Origin: Mucilaginibacter sp.
GTDB taxonomy: Bacteria > Bacteroidota > Bacteroidia > Sphingobacteriales > Sphingobacteriaceae
Length of the DNA stretch: 64,000 nucleotides
Assembly (NCBI RefSeq): GCF_025362475.1
Contig: NZ_JANYGH010000033.1
Coordinates: 26,083-90,082, forward strand
Direction of reading: 5' to 3'
The notes below the pieces were generated by a model. The model saw nothing but the letters and a program-made list of their open reading frames with translations. It was not told where the DNA came from and made no database searches. The first letter of the stretch is position 1. The number at the start of each line of letters is the position of its first letter. Positions 8,809 to 16,904 of the stretch are shown here, one piece after another. A program made the translations under genes and the position numbers.

Positions 8809-8838
8809 ATGCGTTCCGTATCTCACCCCGGAACGCAT
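8809..8838. repeat. 10-bp inverted repeat
   Basis: ATGCGTTCCG at 8809-8818 and CGGAACGCAT at 8829-8838 are perfect arms around a 10-nt loop. On the minus strand it is followed by ATTTTTATTTT, so it could be a second terminator for minus-strand transcription. Confidence 0.6.
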
Positions 8839-8910
8839 GGTTACTAAATACGTAACATCAACTAAATCAAATTTCTCACGTTTGATTTATCTTCATAAAG
8901 AGCAGGCTTT

Positions 8911-8935
8911 AAAGCGCCAGGCGCTTTTTAATATT
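8911..8935 (+). terminator. Terminator after the AI-2E family gene
   Basis: AAAGCGC at 8911-8917, loop CAG, GCGCTTT at 8921-8927, then TTAATATTTT. It is a compact GC-rich stem with a T-rich tail, 138 nt after the stop codon. Confidence 0.65.
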
Positions 8936-9091
8936 TTCGTTGTTATTAATTGGCTAAAACTCAAGGTTAATAACAAAGCTTTCACTTAAAAGTTCGTGCC
9001 AATCAAATAAATATTTAACACACAACTACTTACCAAAAAAACATCCAAAAAATATCGTACGGAAACGTACAGCTATTGTGCGTACGTGGTA

Positions 9092-9120
9092 CAAAAAAAT
9101 CCCGGACCATCGCCCGGGAT
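9092..9120 (-). terminator. Terminator of the phosphosugar mutase gene
   Basis: On the minus strand, ATCCCGG pairs with CCGGGAT around an 8-nt loop and is followed by a run of seven T. It lies 30 nt after the mutase stop, a textbook rho-independent terminator. Confidence 0.85.
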
Positions 9121-9149
9121 CTCATATATCATCCTGTCGTTAATTAAAA

Positions 9150-10886
9150 TTACACGCCCAGATCTTGCATAATTGCATCAATTTTAGCTTCCAATTGCTT
9201 ATCGGTTTCAGCATAGGCCTCTTTACTGGCCAGTTTACCGTTTACACTGCAATAAAATTTGATCTTTGGCTCTGTACCTGATGGGCGGGCAGAAATGATA
9301 CTGCCATCCGCGGTAATAAACTGAAGAACGTCAGACGTTGGCAATTCAATAGCCGAAGTTGTATTGGTGTTCAGGTCGGTTTCTATCCTATTTTCGTAAT
9401 CCTTCAAAGCAATAACCTTTGAGCCACCTAATGTAGCAGGAGGATTGTTCCTGAATTTTTCCATCATGGCTTTAATTTCTTCAGCTCCGGTTTTACCTTT
9501 TTTGGTGATCGAGATCAGTTTTTCTTTGTAGAAACCATATTGTACATAAGTATCTAAAAGGGCTTCAAATAAGCTGCTGCCCTTATCTTTATAATAAGCG
9601 GTCATTTCGGCAATAAACGCGCTTGATACCACAGCATCTTTATCTCTCACCAGTTCGCCTATCAGGTAACCATAACTTTCTTCACCGCCGCCAATAAAGG
9701 TTTGTTTGCCTTCAAATTTGGTCATCAACTCACCAATGTATTTAAAGCCGGTTAGGGTATTATAATAGGTTACGTTTTTAGCTTTAGCTATCTCTTCAAT
9801 AAGGTTTGAAGTTACAATGGTTTTAACAATGTATTCTTTGCCGGTAAGTTTACCTTTTTCTTCCCATGCGCTCAGCAGGTAATTGATAAGCATACAGCCG
9901 GTTTGATTACCGTTTAGCAGGATAAACTCATTATCGGTATTTTTTACAGCAATACCCACCCGGTCAGCATCTGGGTCTGTTGCCAGTACCAGGTCGGCAT
10001 CAACTTCCTGCGCCTTTTTAAGGGCAAGCGTTAACGCTTCTTTTTCTTCGGGGTTTGGATACACTACAGTAGGAAAATTCCCATCGGGTGTAGTTTGCTC
10101 GTCAACCAGGATCACATTTTCAAAACCGAACCGCATTAATGCCTGGGGTACCAGAGTAATTCCCGTACCGTGAATAGGTGAATAAACAATCTTAAGGTCC
10201 TTTTGGCGTTGGATAGCTTCCGGCGAAACAGAAAGCTCAGTGATCTTATCTAAATAAAGATTATCTATTTCCTCACCTATCTCTTCAATATTGGCATCAA
10301 CACGATTAAATTTAATATCATCTACACTGGCAATCTTAGCCACCTCATCCATTACAGCCTTATCATGAGGCGCAACAAACTGACCGCCATCGGCACCATA
10401 AGCTTTGTAGCCGTTATATTCTTTTGGGTTATGAGAAGCGGTTAACATTACTCCGCTTTTGCAACTAAAATGGCGTACAGCAAAAGAAAGCTCTGGTGTT
10501 GGGCGCAGCGCTTTAAAAAAGTAAACGTGAATATCATTAGCAGAAAAAACTTCGGCAGTGATGTTTGAGAACAGATCGGCATTGTTACGGCTGTCATGAG
10601 CTATAGCTACCTTAACCTTTTCGCCTGGATACGTTTTTTTAAGGTAATTAGCTAAGCCCTGGGTAGCAGCGCCAATAGTGTACTTATTAATACGGTTTGA
10701 TCCTGGCCCCATGGTTCCGCGCAAACCGCCGGTTCCAAACTCCAGATCGCGATAAAACGAATCCGTTAATTCGGTATATGCTTTTTGATCAAGTAACGTC
10801 TGAATTTCCTGTTTAACATCGGCATCATAATTTCCCTGAAGCCAGGTGTTCACTTTTTGAAGAATTGATGGGTCTAAGTCTTGCAT
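9150..10886 (-). CDS. Phosphoglucomutase/phosphomannomutase family enzyme
   Basis: A 578-residue alpha-D-phosphohexomutase. All four signature regions are present: the active-site serine loop TASHNP (Ser151), the metal-binding loop DPDADRV (about residue 308), the sugar-binding loop GGGEESYGY (about residue 405), and the phosphate-binding loop RPSGTEPKI near the C-terminus. The length fits the larger PGM2-like subgroup, which acts on glucose 1-phosphate or phosphopentoses. It would interconvert sugar 1- and 6-phosphates in the cytoplasm. I chose the ATG at 10886 over an in-frame TTG 84 nt upstream. It is monocistronic with a strong terminator; CATATTTG (10927-10920) is a plausible -7 box. Confidence 0.92.
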   Translation of the reverse strand: MQDLDPSILQKVNTWLQGNYDADVKQEIQTLLDQKAYTELTDSFYRDLEFGTGGLRGTMGPGSNRINKYTIGAATQGLANYLKKTYPGEKVKVAIAHDSRNNADLFSNITAEVFSANDIHVYFFKALRPTPELSFAVRHFSCKSGVMLTASHNPKEYNGYKAYGADGGQFVAPHDKAVMDEVAKIASVDDIKFNRVDANIEEIGEEIDNLYLDKITELSVSPEAIQRQKDLKIVYSPIHGTGITLVPQALMRFGFENVILVDEQTTPDGNFPTVVYPNPEEKEALTLALKKAQEVDADLVLATDPDADRVGIAVKNTDNEFILLNGNQTGCMLINYLLSAWEEKGKLTGKEYIVKTIVTSNLIEEIAKAKNVTYYNTLTGFKYIGELMTKFEGKQTFIGGGEESYGYLIGELVRDKDAVVSSAFIAEMTAYYKDKGSSLFEALLDTYVQYGFYKEKLISITKKGKTGAEEIKAMMEKFRNNPPATLGGSKVIALKDYENRIETDLNTNTTSAIELPTSDVLQFITADGSIISARPSGTEPKIKFYCSVNGKLASKEAYAETDKQLEAKIDAIMQDLGV

Positions 10887-11172
10887 TTTTAAATAGATTA
10901 TTGGTAAACCTGTACTGTAACAAATATGGTAATAAAATGTGTTTTTAAAAGTGCAATAAAAAAACTGCAACGCTTAAAATATAAATACCATTTAATGTTG
11001 CTAAATGTAACATTTTCTGCAATTATCTATAATTATAAAAATTGCCAACAGTTAATTAATCTGCATTTGCCCTGTTATTGTCCATACATAATTATTATTT
11101 TACAGGCTAAACCGGATCCCGTATAGTGAGGTTTGTAAAGCGAATGTCATCATCAATAAAAAACAAAAAATA

Positions 11173-11196
11173 ATTTTGAAACGATCGTTTCAAAAT
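11173..11196. promoter_or_regulatory. TetR-type operator 1
   Basis: A perfect 24-bp palindrome with the core TTTGAAACGATCGTTTCAAA (11175-11194). It contains the -33 TTTG of the SDR promoter, so a bound dimer would block RNA polymerase. Its 20-bp core matches the site before the downstream TetR gene at 17 of 20 positions. Confidence 0.8.
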
Positions 11197-11207
11197 ACTT
11201 ATCTTTG
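11175..11207 (+). promoter_or_regulatory. Promoter of the TetR-controlled SDR gene
   Basis: TTTG at 11175-11178, a 21-nt spacer and TATCTTTG at 11200-11207 match the Bacteroidota -33/-7 consensus. The -33 box lies inside operator 1. The ATG follows 40 nt downstream. Confidence 0.75.
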
Positions 11208-11247
11208 ATCTATCAAAACAAAAACAACAACATAAAAAAATAAAACA

Positions 11248-12003
11248 ATGAGTAATTTAACAAACAAAGTTGCCGTAGTTACAGGTGGTAATAGCGGTAT
11301 AGGGTATGCAACAGCTAAAGAATTAGCATCAAAAGGTGCACAGGTAGTTATCACCGGCAGGAATGCGGCAGCAGTAAGCAAGGCAGCAGAAGAGTTGGGC
11401 GTAACCGGCATCGTATCTGATCAGGCTAAATTAGACCAGATTGACAATCTTGTTACCGAAGTTAAAGATCAGTTCGGTAAAGTGGATATCCTGTTCCTGA
11501 ATGCTGGTGTAGCCTTATTTAGCTCTGTAGCCACTGCAACTGAAGAACACTATGATACCATCATGAATTTAAATGTAAAAGGTGTTTACTTCACTGTTCA
11601 AAAATTTCTGCCAATAATAAACGATGGTGGTTCTATTATTTTTAACACATCTGTAAATGCCGCTTTGGGTGTGCCCGATAGCAGCGTATATGCAGCCAGC
11701 AAAGCAGCTTTATTATCGCTTAACAAAGTATTGGCAAGTGAACTTGCAAGCCGCAAGATACGTGTAAACGCAATTTCTCCCGGCCCGGTTGAAACTCCAC
11801 TTTATGGTAAATTAGGTTTATCAGAAGAAGAAGTAAGTGGCTTTGGAAGCTTATTAGGTAAAAAGATCTTGTTAAACCGTTTTGCTAAATCAGAAGAAAT
11901 TGCCAATGCAGTTAGATTCTTAGCTTCTGACGATGCTTCATTTATTACCGGTACCGAACTTACTGTTGATGGCGGCTTAACTGTAAACGCCGTTATTTAT
12001 TAA
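11248..12003 (+). CDS. SDR-family oxidoreductase under TetR control
   Basis: A 251-residue classical short-chain dehydrogenase/reductase with all key motifs: TGGNSGIG (about residues 12-19), the LNAGVALF motif, catalytic Ser in NTSVNA and the YAASK pair, ending in the usual FITGTELTVDGG block. The reaction is an NAD(P)-dependent alcohol/ketone or related redox step; the substrate is unknown. A perfect palindrome covers its -33 box and a close copy sits before the next gene, a TetR regulator. SDR genes coupled to TetR regulators are often induced by toxic or xenobiotic carbonyls, which I offer only as inference. Length and motifs are complete. Confidence 0.92.
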   Translation: MSNLTNKVAVVTGGNSGIGYATAKELASKGAQVVITGRNAAAVSKAAEELGVTGIVSDQAKLDQIDNLVTEVKDQFGKVDILFLNAGVALFSSVATATEEHYDTIMNLNVKGVYFTVQKFLPIINDGGSIIFNTSVNAALGVPDSSVYAASKAALLSLNKVLASELASRKIRVNAISPGPVETPLYGKLGLSEEEVSGFGSLLGKKILLNRFAKSEEIANAVRFLASDDASFITGTELTVDGGLTVNAVIY

Positions 12004-12028
12004 TTAATAGTTTGCTAATTTATTTATA

Positions 12029-12057
12029 CCGATTTGGAACGTTTGTTTCAAATCGGT
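12029..12057. promoter_or_regulatory. TetR-type operator 2
   Basis: A near-palindrome with outer arms ACCGATTTG and CAAATCGGT and core TTTGGAACGTTTGTTTCAAA (12033-12052). The core is 17/20 identical to operator 1 and lies at the same place relative to the -7 box, so the TetR gene is probably autoregulated. Confidence 0.75.
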
Positions 12058-12064
12058 AATTTTG
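12033..12064 (+). promoter_or_regulatory. Promoter of the TetR gene
   Basis: TTTG at 12033-12036, a 20-nt spacer and TAATTTTG at 12057-12064 match the consensus. The -33 box is inside operator 2, as in the upstream SDR promoter. The ATG is at 12082. Confidence 0.7.
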
Positions 12065-12081
12065 TATAAGAGAGATTTATT

Positions 12082-12663
12082 ATGGCCCGGAAAAAAGAAT
12101 TTGATGAGGATGAACTGCTTGATAAAGCGCTTTCATTATTTTGGGACAAAGGCTACCATGCCACATCCGCTCAGGACCTGGTAGATAGGTTAGGCATAAA
12201 CCGCTCAAGCCTTTATAATACTTATACTGATAAAAAAACGCTTTTTGCGAAATCACTAAGACAATATCAATCAAAAAATACCAATGCAGTACTTTCACTG
12301 CTTAACAATGCTGATAACGCCGAAGAAGTAATAACACAGATCCTTTATGCTGTTATTAAAGAAAGCGAAGAAGATACATTGGCAAAGGGCTGCTTTATGG
12401 TGAACACAGCTGTTGAGCTATCCAGTCACGATAAGGAAATTGCCGATTTAGTAACTGAGAATAACCTGAGCGTGGAAGATGCCCTGTCCAAAACAATTGA
12501 AAAAGGCCAGCGCGACGGTCAATTTAAAACAACAATTGATTCAAGGGCTTTGGCAAGGTTTATATTCAGCACCATCAGCGGCTTAAGAGTGGCGGCCCGG
12601 GCAGGAGCCGACACGAAAGTACTGGAAGATATTGTGACCGTGGCTTTGTCTGCCCTACGTTAA
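12082..12663 (+). CDS. TetR/AcrR-family repressor
   Basis: A 193-residue regulator with an N-terminal TetR helix-turn-helix (about residues 8-55): ELLDKALSLFWDKGYHATS, then AQDLVDRLGINRSSLYNTY with the recognition helix. The C-terminal helical domain (about 80-190) should bind the inducer; a GCFMVNTAVEL block is typical of the AcrR-like subgroup with the TetR_C_13/16 type of ligand domain. It follows the SDR gene by 78 nt but has its own promoter with an operator like the one before that gene. So it very likely represses both. The inducing ligand is unknown. Confidence 0.92.
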   Translation: MARKKEFDEDELLDKALSLFWDKGYHATSAQDLVDRLGINRSSLYNTYTDKKTLFAKSLRQYQSKNTNAVLSLLNNADNAEEVITQILYAVIKESEEDTLAKGCFMVNTAVELSSHDKEIADLVTENNLSVEDALSKTIEKGQRDGQFKTTIDSRALARFIFSTISGLRVAARAGADTKVLEDIVTVALSALR

Positions 12664-12728
12664 GTTTGCCGAATGATCTCTTCGCTTTTCGCTTTTCGCC
12701 TTCCGCATTAAGCCTTTAGCATTTATAT

Positions 12729-12736
12729 TACCTTTG
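12729..12736 (+). promoter_or_regulatory. -7 box abutting the helicase start
   Basis: TACCTTTG matches TAnnTTTG exactly and ends 6 nt before the ATG at 12743. Transcription should start at or next to the start codon, so a leaderless mRNA is likely. Confidence 0.55.
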
Positions 12737-12742
12737 CAGCCG

Positions 12743-14641
12743 ATGGACTATTTTAAAAAGCTGCTTGATCTGCTGAACAAAGAGAAAGATGAAGATCGCA
12801 ACACTTATCTAAAGCTAACAGAAAACACTTCGGCAGCCGACCGCCGCGCGCAGGGCCTGAGCTGGTACCCTATCGCTATCAGGAATACAGAACCTGGCCG
12901 GGGCGACTATCTGAGTGTTGAAGTTGAACGAACTACCCATCAAGACCTATCGCACCAGCTTAGGTTTGGTGTACCAGCTGCCTTATTTTCCAATCACGAC
13001 CCTAAAAAAGACCGCGTAGAAGGCCTCATCACTTACCAGGGCGGCAACAGACTTAAGATCACTTTATACACCGATGAACTGCCCGATTGGAGTCGGGACG
13101 GCAAACTAGGTATCGACTTGCTGTTTGATAACAACAGTTATGACGAAATGCTGAAAGCCATTAAACATGCAGCTATTTTAAACGCAAAACCAGACGAAGG
13201 CAGGTTAGTAAAAATCCTTACCGGTAAAAGCGCTGCTATTTTTGCAGATGATGTTATCCCCGTCCCTATATCCCGTTTAAACATTTCACAGTTAGCAGCG
13301 GTAAATAAAATTGTTGCAGCACAGGACCTGGCCATTGTTCACGGCCCGCCCGGTACAGGCAAAACCACTACACTGGTACAGGCCATCAATCTATTGGCTA
13401 AACAAACCCATAAACAAATACTGGTAGTTGCCGCCAGTAATACAGCTGTTGACCTTTTAAGCGAGAAACTGGCAGACGAAGGAATAAACGTTTTAAGGAT
13501 AGGTAACCCCAATCGTGTTTCTGAAAAGCTGGTGGCTTTAACGCTCGATAGCAAAATGACCGCGCATGCTGATAATAAATTGATCCGCACCTTAAAAAAG
13601 CAGGCCAGCGCTTATAAAGACATGGCCCATAAGTACAAGCGCAGCTTTGGAAAATCTGAGCGCGACCAACGCAAGGCGCTGTTTAATGAAGCGCACAAGA
13701 TCATGAAAGATGTAGCCCTTGCAGAGCAGCATATCATTGATGATTTGGTAAGCAAAGCGCAAGTGATTACAGCAACGCTGGTGGGCTCCAATCATTATAC
13801 CATTAGGGATGTAAAATTTGATACCGTTGTGATAGATGAGGCTGGGCAGGCTCTTGAACCTGCCACCTGGATCCCGATCCTTAAAGCTCAAAAGGTAATT
13901 TTAGCGGGAGATCATTTACAGCTCCCGCCTACCATCAAATCAACCGAAGCGGCCAAAGCGGGCTTAAGCATTACCCTGCTCGAAAAATGCGTAGCCCTCC
14001 ATCCCGAAGCTGTTGTTTTGTTAGATGTGCAATACCGCATGAATGAAGCTATTATGGGCTTCTCTTCAAGAGAATTTTATGAAGATAAATTAAAAGCGCA
14101 TGCATCAGTAGCTAACCGTTTACTTTTTAACGGGGATATTCCGGTTACTTTTATTGATACTGCCGGCGCTGGTTTTGAAGAGCAACAGGCGGGTACCAGC
14201 ACTTTTAATCCCGATGAGGCAGCATTGTTATTTAAACATTTAAACAGGCTGGTAACCGCAATTGATCCTACCGTTAAATTTCCGAGCATTGCCATTATAT
14301 CCCCTTATAAAGAACAGATCAGGATACTGAAAGAGCAATTGCAGAACAATCCGGACTTAATACCACATGCAGATGATATCTCCATTAATACCATTGATAG
14401 TTTCCAGGGACAAGAGCGTGACGTGGTTTACATCAGCCTTACCCGTAGCAATTCTGATGGCGAGATCGGTTTCCTGTCAGATATACGCCGCATGAACGTA
14501 GCCATGACCCGCGCACGTAAAAAATTGGTAGTTATTGGCGATAGCGCAACCCTTACCAGGTTAAAATTTTATGCTGATTTTGTTGACCATGCCGAAAAAC
14601 TGGGCGGATACCAAAGTGCCTGGGAATACTCCGGAGATTAA
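12743..14641 (+). CDS. Superfamily 1 DNA/RNA helicase (IGHMBP2/UPF1-like)
   Basis: A 632-residue SF1B helicase of the SMUBP-2/UPF1 group. Motifs in order: an N-terminal beta-barrel-like region (about residues 1-180), Walker A GPPGTGKTT (about residue 203), Walker B DEAGQA with the ALEPATW extension (about 373), motif III GDHLQLPP, motif IV region QYRMNEAIMGF, motif V DSFQGQERDVVYISLTRS, and motif VI VAMTRARKKLVVIGD. The set is complete, so an active ATP-driven 5'-3' helicase is expected. Its cellular role in Bacteroidota is not established. I chose the ATG at 12743 over an in-frame TTG that lies inside the -7 box. Confidence 0.93.
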   Translation: MDYFKKLLDLLNKEKDEDRNTYLKLTENTSAADRRAQGLSWYPIAIRNTEPGRGDYLSVEVERTTHQDLSHQLRFGVPAALFSNHDPKKDRVEGLITYQGGNRLKITLYTDELPDWSRDGKLGIDLLFDNNSYDEMLKAIKHAAILNAKPDEGRLVKILTGKSAAIFADDVIPVPISRLNISQLAAVNKIVAAQDLAIVHGPPGTGKTTTLVQAINLLAKQTHKQILVVAASNTAVDLLSEKLADEGINVLRIGNPNRVSEKLVALTLDSKMTAHADNKLIRTLKKQASAYKDMAHKYKRSFGKSERDQRKALFNEAHKIMKDVALAEQHIIDDLVSKAQVITATLVGSNHYTIRDVKFDTVVIDEAGQALEPATWIPILKAQKVILAGDHLQLPPTIKSTEAAKAGLSITLLEKCVALHPEAVVLLDVQYRMNEAIMGFSSREFYEDKLKAHASVANRLLFNGDIPVTFIDTAGAGFEEQQAGTSTFNPDEAALLFKHLNRLVTAIDPTVKFPSIAIISPYKEQIRILKEQLQNNPDLIPHADDISINTIDSFQGQERDVVYISLTRSNSDGEIGFLSDIRRMNVAMTRARKKLVVIGDSATLTRLKFYADFVDHAEKLGGYQSAWEYSGD

Positions 14642-14756
14642 AGATCCTTCAAATCGTTCAGGATAACAAAAGCCTTTTTAAGAAATATGTCATAGTTAAT
14701 TGCAAAACCCGGTGGCCTCTGAAGGAGAAAATGACGCAACAAAAATGGCTGTAATC

Positions 14757-14816
14757 CTGAGCCTGTCGAAGGATAGCGGGCAAAGGCCTCTCCGCGCGAG
14801 TCTTCGACAGGCTCAG
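14757..14816. repeat. Inverted repeat of the CTGAGCCTGTCGAAG type
   Basis: CTGAGCCTGTCGAAG at 14757-14771 and CTTCGACAGGCTCAG at 14802-14816 are perfect 15-bp arms around a 30-nt GC-rich loop. From memory, this word is a dispersed palindromic repeat seen in many unrelated bacterial genomes; there is one copy in this window. Confidence 0.8.
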
Positions 14817-14906
14817 ACTAACAGGCCCACACTCCTCAAAATCCAATATGTCATAGGTAGTTTTAAAATCCGGAGGACCCTGAAGGGGAAATGACGTTTA
14901 GAAAGG

Positions 14907-15000
14907 TTTGTCATCCTGAGGAACGAAGGATCTATTTGCAAACTGTACAGGGCGAAGAAACATGGTGGAGAGTAGATCCTTCGTTCCTCAGGATGACAAA
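14907..15000. repeat. 94-bp inverted-repeat element, copy A
   Basis: Perfect 28-bp arms (14907-14934 and 14973-15000, beginning TTTGTCATCCTGAGGAACGA) surround a 38-nt loop. A second copy with the same arms and a closely similar loop lies at 38641-38734. No coding capacity; MITE- or REP-like. Confidence 0.9.
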
Positions 15001-15131
15001 AGAGGTTTTAGCAAATACGCCATAGGTAGGCACGAAGTAACGACAATCTGTTTATTTATTTTTAGACAGCTTCTCAGAGCCGCTAAAAAATCAGGTAATT
15101 GTTTATAGCTTTATTCACCAATTATTACCTG

Positions 15132-16700
15132 ATGTGCCTAAGGGGTTTTATCCTTCTTATTTTCCTGCTAAACGCTTCTCTGGCTTATTCGCAATGCTCA
15201 AAAAGTTCGGGAGTACCCGTTTTTAATGAAACATTCGGATCTGGCGATGACGAAATTGGTCCTCCGCTACAAGATGGTATAACAGATTACAGGTATGGTG
15301 CCGGGATATGCCCGGAAGACGACTTCTACTCCATTGTTAACCACACTGCAGGTTGTTACGGCCTTTGGCATACGGTAACAGACCATACGGGGAATACAGG
15401 CGGCTATTTTATGATTTATGGTATGAAACGTGCAGCCGGCGACTTTTTTGTACAAAAGGTTAATGGTTTATGTGATGGAACAACTTACCAGTTTGCCGCC
15501 TATGTTTTAAACATGTTTGCGGCTCAAGGTGGTCTTGAGCCGGCTATTACCATCACCATTGAAACCACCGGCGGAACGGTTTTAAAAAGTTATAGTACAG
15601 GACCAATAGTTGTAACAGACCCGGTTAAATGGCTCAAATGCGGGTTTAATTTCAAAACCTCGCCCGGCACGTCTACCGTTGTAATAAGGATGCACAACGA
15701 TGTTCCCGGGGGATACGGAAACGACCTGGCTTTAGATGATATTACTATTACACCGGCAGGCCCTGTAACTACAATAGGTATAGATGATGTTACAGGTGAT
15801 ACATTTGAAAATTCGTGCTATAAAGGCAACATTAGCCTTAATTCAAAAGTGGAGGACTGTTATGTGAAGAACGCCTATCAATGGCAAATTTCGGCAGATA
15901 AAACTAACTGGGTAAATATACAGGGGGCAACCAATCCAGATTACCAATTTATCCCGCCGGGAGCAGGCACCTCTTTTTTGCGGTTAAATGTGGTGGAAGA
16001 TAACAATAATGGTAATTGCAGCAGTACCAACTCAAATGTAGTAACCATTACTTATCATGTATATGATCCCCCTAAAACCAATAATATTTCCGCTACCATT
16101 TGCCCTGCAGATTCTTACAGGTTACCGTCGGGCAGGGTTATAAATTCCACAGGCCAATACAGCGATACTTTACGCAACAACCAAGGCTGCGATGACATTA
16201 TTACTAATTTAAATTTAACCGTACACAAAAAGCCAAACCTTGGCGCCGACCTGGTTTTATGCCTGGGCGATTCCGTAATATTAAACCCTGGCATATTTAC
16301 TAAATATTTATGGCAGGATGGCAGCACAAACCCTACCTATTTAGTAAAAACCAGTGGTAGTTACCGGGTAAAAGTTACTGATGAATATGGCTGCGAAACT
16401 TCTGATACCGTTAATATTAAGAAAAATTCCTGTTCAACATTAAAACCTCCAAATACATTTAGCCCAAACAATGATGGTACTAATAATACCTGGGTTATTA
16501 AATATCTTCAATATTTTCCCGGCTGTAAAGTTTTTGTTTATTCGCGATGGGGCGGCCTGCTATTTAAAAGCGTCGGATATACACAGCCTTGGGATGGCAG
16601 GTATAACGGTAAAAACCTGCCGGCAGGAACTTATTACTACATCATCAATTTAGGCAACAACTTGCCGCCCGTTTCGGGGTACGTAGTTATAATCAGGTAG
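15132..16700 (+). CDS. Secreted protein with CHU_C type IX sorting domain
   Basis: A 522-residue exported protein. A signal peptide (MCLRGFILLIFLLNASLAYS) is followed by a beta-rich N-terminal domain (about 25-210), an Ig-like region with YQWQISADKTNW (about 250-310), a cysteine-containing middle region, and a C-terminal CHU_C/type B sorting domain (about 440-522) with NTFSPNNDGTNNTW and the closing PAGTYYYIINL segment. That domain directs export through the type IX secretion system, so the product should reach the cell surface or medium. I chose the ATG at 15132 because it heads the signal peptide; an in-frame TTG lies 33 nt upstream. The N-terminal function is not recognised. Confidence 0.9.
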   Translation: MCLRGFILLIFLLNASLAYSQCSKSSGVPVFNETFGSGDDEIGPPLQDGITDYRYGAGICPEDDFYSIVNHTAGCYGLWHTVTDHTGNTGGYFMIYGMKRAAGDFFVQKVNGLCDGTTYQFAAYVLNMFAAQGGLEPAITITIETTGGTVLKSYSTGPIVVTDPVKWLKCGFNFKTSPGTSTVVIRMHNDVPGGYGNDLALDDITITPAGPVTTIGIDDVTGDTFENSCYKGNISLNSKVEDCYVKNAYQWQISADKTNWVNIQGATNPDYQFIPPGAGTSFLRLNVVEDNNNGNCSSTNSNVVTITYHVYDPPKTNNISATICPADSYRLPSGRVINSTGQYSDTLRNNQGCDDIITNLNLTVHKKPNLGADLVLCLGDSVILNPGIFTKYLWQDGSTNPTYLVKTSGSYRVKVTDEYGCETSDTVNIKKNSCSTLKPPNTFSPNNDGTNNTWVIKYLQYFPGCKVFVYSRWGGLLFKSVGYTQPWDGRYNGKNLPAGTYYYIINLGNNLPPVSGYVVIIR

Positions 16701-16817
16701 CATCTATCTAAAAAAATATTGCTTAATCTTATGTCAATTATCGGCGGGCATGACTAAATAAACACAAAATATTGATAATCAATAACAAAGGCATCCCATC
16801 CTGCTATGTTAAGAAAT

Positions 16818-16852
16818 ACGCCCAGAACACTAATAATCAGCATCCTGGGCGT
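16818..16852 (-). terminator. Possible terminator of the ThuA operon
   Basis: ACGCCCAG at 16818-16825 and CTGGGCGT at 16845-16852 form a perfect 8-bp stem 53 nt after the last minus-strand gene. On that strand it is followed by ATTTCTTAAC, a weak T tract. Confidence 0.5.
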
Positions 16853-16904
16853 TCCAGGTGTATCAATCGTTTCATGCGTTCGGGTGGAACACTTATTCGC
16901 ATTG

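Larger units (their letters stand above)
8774..9149. other. Intergenic region with three hairpins
   Basis: The 376-bp gap between the convergent permease and mutase genes holds three hairpins: a 10-bp inverted repeat (8809-8838), a plus-strand terminator (8911-8935) and a minus-strand terminator (9092-9120). It also holds a cluster of CGTAC words (9056-9091), including GTACG-GAAA-CGTAC. No coding frame is convincing. Confidence 0.6.
10887..11247. other. Divergent intergenic region
   Basis: A 361-bp AT-rich gap between the divergent mutase and SDR genes. It holds the mutase promoter near 10920 and a TetR-type operator/promoter at 11173-11207. A small open frame at 10926-11126 has no features of a real protein. 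Confidence 0.6.
14642..15131. other. Repeat-rich intergenic region
   Basis: A 490-bp gap packed with palindromic repeats. A unit containing CTGAAGGAGAAAATGACG lies near 14718-14735 and a second copy (CCTGAAGGGGAAATGAC) at 14879-14895; each is preceded by ATGTCATAG-like sequence. Between and after these lie two inverted-repeat elements, 14757-14816 and 14907-15000. Open frames here are made of repeat sequence and are not genes. Confidence 0.7.

Noticed and set aside
9056..9091. Cluster of CGTAC words as a possible operator array
   Set aside because: Spacing is irregular and it lies between two terminators of convergent genes, with no promoter nearby.
10926..11126. Plus-strand frame of 66 codons in the mutase/SDR gap
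   Set aside because: Low-complexity, Ile/Lys/Asn-rich product from AT-rich DNA, with no promoter or conserved features; it also overlaps the mutase promoter region.
14700..14894. Short frames on both strands in the 14.6-15.0 kb gap
   Set aside because: They are translations of the palindromic repeats and not genes.
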